Source: Xylona heveae TC161 (lineage: Eukaryota; Ascomycota; Xylonomycetes; Xylonales; Xylonaceae). Taken from it: DNA of 64,000 bases. Shown one piece after another: positions 57,908 to 64,000 of this stretch; position 1 is the first letter of the stretch, and the number at the start of each line of letters is the position of its first letter. The stretch covers positions 620,001 through 684,000 of the forward strand of contig NW_017264202.1 in NCBI RefSeq assembly GCF_001619985.1, read 5' to 3'. The position numbers and the translations under genes are program-made. The notes under the pieces are model-generated. The model was not told the origin of the DNA. It ran no database searches and saw only the letters and a list, made by a program, of their open reading frames with translations.

Positions 57908-60900
57908 TTACTCTTCGAGCAACTTTCCTAGGATCAAACTCTGCACGACAAACTCGTCGCCCACAATCTTGACATTATTCTCAAACGGCGTAGTCAGGGG
58001 CAGAGCCTCCCCGCGTCGGCGTTTCCTTCCGGCACGTGGCTTTTCGCTGCTGTTGTTGCCGCTCCAAAGGACATTCTCTACACCTTTATCCTTTTCATCA
58101 ACATATACCCAGTCCCAGCGGCAAGCGGTCGTCTCTGCAGCAATAAGCACCTGCTTAGCTGCGTCCAGACTCGGCGCTCGGGATACGCGTCTGGCCCCAA
58201 GGGCATATGTGAGAAACAAGTACGCTTTACGTCGTTCTTCGGCCTTTCCTTTACCCATGACTAGCAGGACGGACCGGCCAGAGAGGAGCCGGGGCCGCGC
58301 ATCAACGGTGGCAGCAAACGTGGCAGTGTCGGCAGGATATGGCTGAAGGATGCGGGAGTGAATAGCACCACCAAGGAAGCTCGACTCGCCGGATGGCAGG
58401 AGATACGGTTGCCAGTCGATGATTCTAGTTTTTGAAATGCAGTCGTCAATCCATCTTCCGGCGAGACAAGGCAGGCCGAGGGCAAGAGCCTGAATGTACT
58501 TTGCGCGTCGAGAGTGTCTATCGGTGATGAGGCAGACGAATCCCAGCTTTTCTGCTTCTGGTGTAAGCCGGAATGGGTTCGGAGAATCACTTGGTCGAGC
58601 AGCAGCAGAATCGCTGCCAGCTTCTAGGCTGTCGATATGGAAGAGTTCATCGAACCCATCGACCAGGAGGCGTCCTCCATTGTCGGCAATGTGTCTAACA
58701 ATCCGCTTCTTGGCATCGTCATCGTCGACAAATGTCACTGCAAAAGCCATGCCGGAAAACAGATTACTCGTTGGTCTAGAGATCTCTGACTTTGCCGATT
58801 TGATGCTTGCACTTTGCAGAAGCAGCGTCGTCCGTCTCGAACGAGATGAAGGAGTCGTTGGTCCCGCAGTCTCCACGGCCGGGCTTGGTCTGGACGCAAT
58901 TCTGCTTGAGGGGGTATACAGGCGGTCTTTGAACTGAGCAAACATGGAATTGGTGATGTAAATGGACCCAATTGGAACGCTGATCGTCCCGGTGCTCTCT
59001 GTCAAAGGTGATCTCTGATTCCCGCTCTCCTTAATCTTTGGCACGAGAGCTACAGTGGAGTATCCGCGAATATCAGTAATAGGATAGCGCTGGTTACCTT
59101 GTGCTCCAGAGCCTGTTTGCCCTGCAGGAGTAGAGTTGCGGGATGTAAGGTCCATCCTCTCGCGGAATCCAGCAACAACGTAGTTCTGCTTTCGGAGGTT
59201 CGGGAAGTCAACTTTAACCAAGTCACCAACACGAAGGTCCAGCGATCTAAGCTTGTGACTCTCGAGTGCCACTAAAGAACCATCATCGAACCGAACTTCA
59301 TACTGACTGTCCTGCATTTTAGGTTCTACAGACACTGACAAGCAAGACGCTGGGTAGAATGCGGGAAGACTTTTCCCATTGAAAAAGGCAAAGACACGAT
59401 CTGGAGCCTGGACTTGCTCGTCACCGGCTGCAGCTACGTCTACCAAGCCATTTGGGATTCCGTAAGTCGAAGTTCTTTGTTCGGCTGCGGAATTGAAATG
59501 AGGCTCAGATTGTTCCCGCCCGTTCGCCAATGTCTCCGTACCAGAGCATTGCTGATCTAGTGCAATATCAGGGTTACGAGCTGCCGGTGGCAGATTTTGT
59601 GGAGGTCTAATCTTCTTCGCATTGCTCTTCCCGAGTTTGGTGCGATAAGCTGAACCCCCGCGCTTGGGGTATGCAGCATTCTTCGAAGATGCAGCGTCCT
59701 GAAGAGGTTCTGGTTTATTGGAGGTTGGGCCTGGAAGCTCCTCTTCCAGATTCTCTCTGATTTGTTCTTGCGGAGCGTCCATTGGAGCTTGGATAGGATC
59801 AGAGCTCATTACAGGGTCAGAGTCAATCTCGCTCGCGACGTGAACTCTGCCATTTACTCTTCTTCGTTTACGAGAGGGTGCAACAGGTGAGGATCCCTCG
59901 ATGACCCTTTGGAACTCGTGGTCCTGCTCGGACATCACAGAGATATCTAGGTCTATCTCGGGCAGAGAATCCCGTGGAGGCGTGGGGCTTGCTGCAATCT
60001 CGCCCATTCTTCTCGGACGAGGGAAAAACTCTGAGGCTAACAGCGGATTCCTGCCCTCCAAAGCTCCCTGCTCAATTGATGGCATGATATGTGATTTTGC
60101 AGTCTCAAAATCGCTGTTTCCGGTTCCTTGTAGAAACGAAAACCTCTTAGACGTTGAAAAGGAATCGGTTTCAGCGCTTTCGACACTATCCTTGATTGCC
60201 CGTGAAGAGAAGTTTCGAGCAACAGCTAGCTTGTTCACCTCAGGAACTGAACCTTGCTGTGGGTACCGGCTGGACGCAGGACTGGTCTCCGGTATGGTTG
60301 TGTTTGTATTATCGATGCGATCGACACTGGACGAATAGCACTGTGAACCACTTGGAGTATTCCAATTCCCATGGCATCCAGGTAATTGCGCCGGCGCAGG
60401 ATGGTGTGGAACAGTGCCAGCAGATATGATATTGTTGATATTTGGTCCCTGGTTATCACCGCCCTTCTGCAGCATTGGCTTCGCACCGCGCCTTTCTTGG
60501 TCCTTGACTTCATCGGAAACGCGAAAAAGGCGGTCATTGTTGTACTGTGTACTCTTTTCTGTCGGGCTGCTGTGTGTAAGAGGCGGGGGAAGGGATGAGC
60601 TGATGATATTTGCCGGCATCAAATATTCTCCTTTGCGGGCTTTATCATCCCGTAGACGAATATCTGGCTGGGACTGGCTAACAAATAAAGAAGACCCGAC
60701 AGAGGACGGTAGCGCAGGAGTATCTGGTGGTGGCGGTGATGAACGGGCCAGGGGGCTTTTGGCCGCCGATATAGAGGGCTGAGAATCCGCAACCGCAAAA
60801 GTCTGTACCGTATCATCCTGCGAATAGGACGATGAATGTAATGCTCCATTTTGATGTACTCCCTTGAAGCGCCGCTGCGATGCATTTGCACGCAATGATG

Positions 60901-62478
60901 TCGACCTGCTATGGCGAGATACAGTGGGTGTCTCATGAGAATTTGTGACTTGATGGTTTCGATCACGATTTGTGGAATCTGGTATTTGCACTTCAGTTCG
61001 GTCGATATCCTGCTCGTCCGGATCAGATTGCAGTCCATTCTCGCCCTCATTTTCCGTATCACTGTTGCCATCAACAGGCTCGGAGGAAGACCTTTGAGAA
61101 TTTGCTTTATTTTCAGCTTCTCTCTGGACAGAGACTCGCCCGCTGCTTCTCTCCTGTGCCTGTTCACTAGAATGTCGCCGTGGGACGGTTATCGCCTTGA
61201 GAGCCTCTGTATTCTTTGCATCTATTTTTGCCTGCCTCCGGCGCCGAGCTTGACGTTCCTCCCAAGAATCAAATTCGTCGTCAGAGGAGTTGTTGTCCCG
61301 TTCTGAGGAGTGCTGTTGTCGGTCACGTTCAGCCTGAGAATCTTTCATTGAAACATAGTCATTCGATGGTTCGCCAATGATGTGACGCATCCGATTTGGC
61401 GCAGGCATTAAGGGCGAGGAACTTGCAGCCAGGCCAGGTGAATTGAACTTTCTATGGATGTCAGGCGATGGTCGCTCAGGGTCGGAAAAGGGTCCATGTT
61501 GAACTGGAGACGTAGGTGCTTGTGTTTGCTTGAATAACTGGCTCAATGGCATGATACCATTTGGCGTAGCTCCCTTACGACCAAATATGTCGAATGGCAG
61601 TCTTGGTGTGTCTGCCAAATTCTGGACTTCCTCCGAAAAGTTCAGATGGTTTGGCACCGGCCCAGGAGTAACCGGCATGAATCCACCGCGCTCCAAGGCC
61701 AATGAATCATATGGTTGAGGTTTGTCATTGGTATTGTTTGCTTGGGACTTTCCCCCGTCAAAGGCTCCCATCAGGTCTATCTGGCTCGTACCATCATCGA
61801 GGGTCTGCGGGGGTGACGAAGTACGAATCTCTTTCGCTCCGTAAGCTTCTCCAGCTATATTCCCTTCGCTAAAAGTCGCCGCATTTGCAGCAAACTCTTT
61901 GTAGACCCACGATCCAAGCGGTTGGGTATCGCCATCGGAGATGGTGCCGCCGACCGAAGGGGAGAAGGACTGGGGCATCTTCCTATGCTGCGACTCTTGC
62001 ACAGTGCTAGGCAGGAGAGGCTGGGAGTGGGAATGCCTCGATCTCGAGATTGCTTGAGTCGCGCTCGCAATTGATGTCTGTTCTGTGGCCGACTCTATCG
62101 GGGAGTGTGTCGGGCGATCTGTGGGATTTCTGGCTTGTGGCGACAGTCGTGGGCCATGTGCGCTGAGTCCGCACAGAGCCACATCCAGTTGATCGCTGCG
62201 GCGACGATTGTTGGCGAGTCGTCCTGGTGATGATAGATCCTGCCCAAGGTCATGGTAGAAGTTGAACGGGTCATTCTGGGGGCTTAGCAAATTCGGGCGC
62301 GCTTCCCTCTGATCCTACAGGGAAGATGCGGTCAATGCAAGTCGCTAGAGATGCATAATCGCACGCCTCACGTTTCTTCTCCGTAGACGCGTGCAAAGGT
62401 TGGCAAACTTACCGTCATACAGGCCAGGACATCCTTTTTCAGCTGAGAAAAATCGACACTATCGGTTTGCGTATCCAT
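57908..62478 (-). CDS. DNA-damage checkpoint mediator, Rad9/Crb2/53BP1-like
   Basis: This is a nuclear adaptor that binds modified chromatin at breaks and brings checkpoint kinases together. Exon 1 is 62478-62413 (MDTQTDSVDFSQLKKDVLAC), a 98-nt intron follows, and exon 2 is 62314-57908, giving 1490 aa, in the range of filamentous-fungal homologues. The first ~950 residues are disordered with S/T-Q motifs (TQTD, ATQ, DTQPLGSWVY, TSQ), likely ATM/ATR-kinase sites. About 990-1080 is a Tudor-like fold (RVFAFFNGKSLPAFYPASCL, FDDGSLVALE, then DLRVGDLVKVDFPN). Tandem BRCT domains fill about 1200-1490: FAVTFVDDDDAKKRI, GLPCLAGRWIDDCI, then LLSGRSVLLVMGKGKAEERR and WDWVYVDE. The Tudor-BRCT-BRCT order fits Crb2/Rad9. 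One enormous exon is normal for this family. Confidence 0.92.
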
Positions 62479-63203
62479 TGTCATGCTGCATTGCGTCCGT
62501 ATAGTGTTGGACATGCAATTTAGTCAATGCTCTTTCAGTCAAATTGTAATAATTAGACGCCTCGATTCGTGAGGCGCGCCTCAGTCTAAATTGCTTTCCG
62601 CATTGGGTAACGTCCAGTGTCGCGTGTTCATGTGCTCGCATTTAATGACTTCAACGATAGCACCGCCTTCATTACTCTCGGTTTCAATGGTTTTATTTTC
62701 ATCCGTTGAGCAATAATCTTTGGTCTCTTGCTGTAGAACTTTAGTTTCTCAATTATAAGATCCTCTAATAAGTGGGTTGCAAAAAAATAAATAAATAAAT
62801 AAATAAAAATTAAAACTGGGTGGTGGAGCATCTTTGGCCAGGCTAAATCAATTTACGCTTGCTCGGACTCATGTGTGAGTATTACCACGCGTAAATAATA
62901 ATCCAAAAGCCCCGAAAATAAATACAAAAAAAAGACGAGGCAATTCAAAATTTGATAATCTGAGTTCCATGATTATTGTAATTCTTCAAACCTTTTAAAG
63001 TAATTTCAAGCTGACATGAAAGCATACTATCCAAACATAATGCAGCATGCTCCTTTGTTATCCCATTGAACAGGCATGCATTCATGTCGATCCAAAAATG
63101 GAGCAGCAGACCTGCTTCCTTTTAAGTGGCCTATACTATGAATCCTTAAGAAAGGCAAATATAAAAAAATTTTTATATAAAAAAAAGTAATCCCAAAAAG
63201 CTA
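62479..63203. other. Crb2-like gene upstream region to tRNA-Cys
   Basis: This 725 bp is AT-rich after 62,740 and contains an AAAT microsatellite. The flank just 3' of tRNA-Cys has A/T runs that read as a T-rich Pol III terminator on the minus strand (63,163-63,186). No other gene is recognised. Confidence 0.55.
62781..62809. repeat. (AAAT)5 microsatellite
   Basis: Five AAAT units are preceded by four extra A. It lies about 300 bp upstream of the Crb2-like start. Confidence 0.85.
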
Positions 63204-63299
63204 AGCCCCCACGCTGATTCGAACAACGGACTTGTGGATGGTAGCTCAGCCGTATTCGGCTAACTGCAATCCAACACTCTACCACTGAGTTATGAGGGC
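63204..63299 (-). tRNA. tRNA-Cys (GCA) with 24-nt intron
   Basis: Read on the minus strand, the acceptor stem GCCCTCA pairs with TGGGGGC (one T-G pair), and the discriminator is T, the usual U73 of tRNA-Cys. The D arm is ACTC-AGTGGTA-GAGT. The anticodon stem TTGGA faces TCCAC with one T-C mismatch at the top pair. The loop is TTGCAG, intron, A, with anticodon GCA. The intron (63,263-63,240) sits after base 37 as expected and contains the hairpin AGCCG-AATA-CGGCT. The T arm is CGTTG-TTCGAAT-CAGCG. The mismatch leaves small doubt about full activity. Confidence 0.88.
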
Positions 63300-64000
63300 T
63301 GTACTTGTTGAAAGAGCCGAGGATATAATGAAATATATCCTGTATGCAAGTCAATCCTCAAATTGTCCCGCTGGTGAATCGTTTCGGCGAGAGCCAGTTT
63401 GACGTTTCTGACGCTGTCGACACAGGTATATAAGAAGTTCCTCGCGGGGTATAAAAGTAAAAATTCCACAGAAGAAGAGAAGGGGATTGTGGCCGACTTT
63501 TTTTTCCTGAACTTCTTATCGCATTGATGGAACATGGGGAAGACAACCCGGTTTTGGCAGAATTTTGAAACTCAGGTCCTTATTTTCATTGAGCTGTACT
63601 TTTTCATAGTCGTGTCCGATATAATATTTTCCTTATTCGAAAGTTGTATGGAGATACAATGCAATGTAGAGTACAAAAATAAAATACATGAAAAGAGTCT
63701 AAATGCTTGCGTTATGAACCCATAAAAGAGGTGATTGGGAGGTATAAATAACAGCAGAGAATTCACCACATCGATGCATTGAAATTCCCCTATTGGCGAC
63801 ATAGTATGTTCCGGTCCAGAGTTGTGGACAATATTGCGACAAGATATAACCATACCATGCCTATGGGCATGTGATGTGGCCCAGAAATAACCGCCTCCTG
63901 ACAAACATGCCATAGCTTTTTGTCCTGCTCCAGCGCCATGAACATCCATTCAGGCCCATCTTATAACTTTTGGCGCAACTCAAAGTAATGCCAATACGTC
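63300..64000. other. Right-edge region, no confident gene
   Basis: This 701 bp starts with the 5' flank of tRNA-Cys. A minus-strand open frame at 63,949-63,572 (125 aa, beginning MDVHGAGAGQKAMACLSGGG) touches the edge region but matches no family I know. Composition becomes GC-richer toward 63,780-63,990, so a gene or gene remnant that extends past the window is possible. Confidence 0.4.

Noticed and set aside
1-64000. Search for CRISPR arrays, rRNA, transposons and virus-like elements
   Set aside because: No spaced direct repeats, 5S/18S/28S segments, reverse-transcriptase, integrase or transposase motifs, or long terminal repeats were seen; only simple repeats were found.

Overview
This window is nuclear DNA of a filamentous ascomycete, most likely of the order Eurotiales (Aspergillus, Penicillium or a relative). 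The genes are dense and protein-coding, with many introns of 45-120 nt carrying GTRNGT donors and CTAAC- or CTGAC-like branch sites. The gene set is fungal: a GT15 mannosyltransferase, a questin-oxidase-like enzyme, an allantoate-permease-type transporter, a fructosyl-amine/saccharopine-oxidase-like flavoenzyme and a CDC12-type septin. I count 20 protein genes, one of them cut by the left edge, and two tRNA genes. I see no rRNA, CRISPR array, bacterial-type operon, or transposon or virus-like element.

Layout from left to right. A partial questin-oxidase-like gene (-) is followed by TFIIH helicase ssl2/XPB (-), divergent from a CID/SR-domain RNA-processing protein (+). Next comes a 5.7 kb stretch without a recognisable gene, then a CASTOR/GATS-like ACT-domain protein (+). 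WDR83/MORG1 (-) and septin aspC/CDC12 (-) follow, with aspC divergent from pwp2 (+). Then come prp45/SNW1 (-), a CENP-V/GFA zinc protein (-), a WD40-5-phosphatase fusion (-) and proteasome alpha4 pre6 (-). An uncharacterised single-exon gene (+) and a mitochondrial D-2-hydroxyglutarate/D-lactate dehydrogenase (+) follow. After these are GCP5 of the gamma-tubulin complex (-) with a GT15 mannosyltransferase (+), cox6 (-) with a fatty-acid elongase (+), and tRNA-Gln(CTG). The right part holds a FAD amine oxidase (-) divergent from an allantoate-permease-like transporter (+), a Rad9/Crb2-type checkpoint mediator (-), and an intron-bearing tRNA-Cys(GCA).

Most genes are housekeeping functions: transcription and repair (XPB, Crb2), splicing and RNA processing (CID/SR protein, Prp45, WDR83), ribosome biogenesis (Pwp2), proteolysis (Pre6), cytoskeleton (septin, GCP5), respiration (Cox6, D2HGDH), lipid elongation and glycosylation. 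The more accessory parts are the left-edge oxidase, the amine oxidase/transporter pair with GATA sites in its shared promoter, the uncharacterised single-exon gene with an ADP-ribosyltransferase-fold-like stretch, and the gene-free 6.8-12.5 kb region. I found no convincing new multi-gene system. The best leads are the single-exon gene, the CASTOR-like nutrient-sensor candidate with its very large upstream region, the amine oxidase/permease pair, and several unusual splice structures: microexons of 7 and 14 nt, a 531-nt intron, and forced AAG acceptors.

All exon models come from reading splice sites by eye. They were accepted only when reading frame, phase arithmetic and family motifs agreed. 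No search was run.
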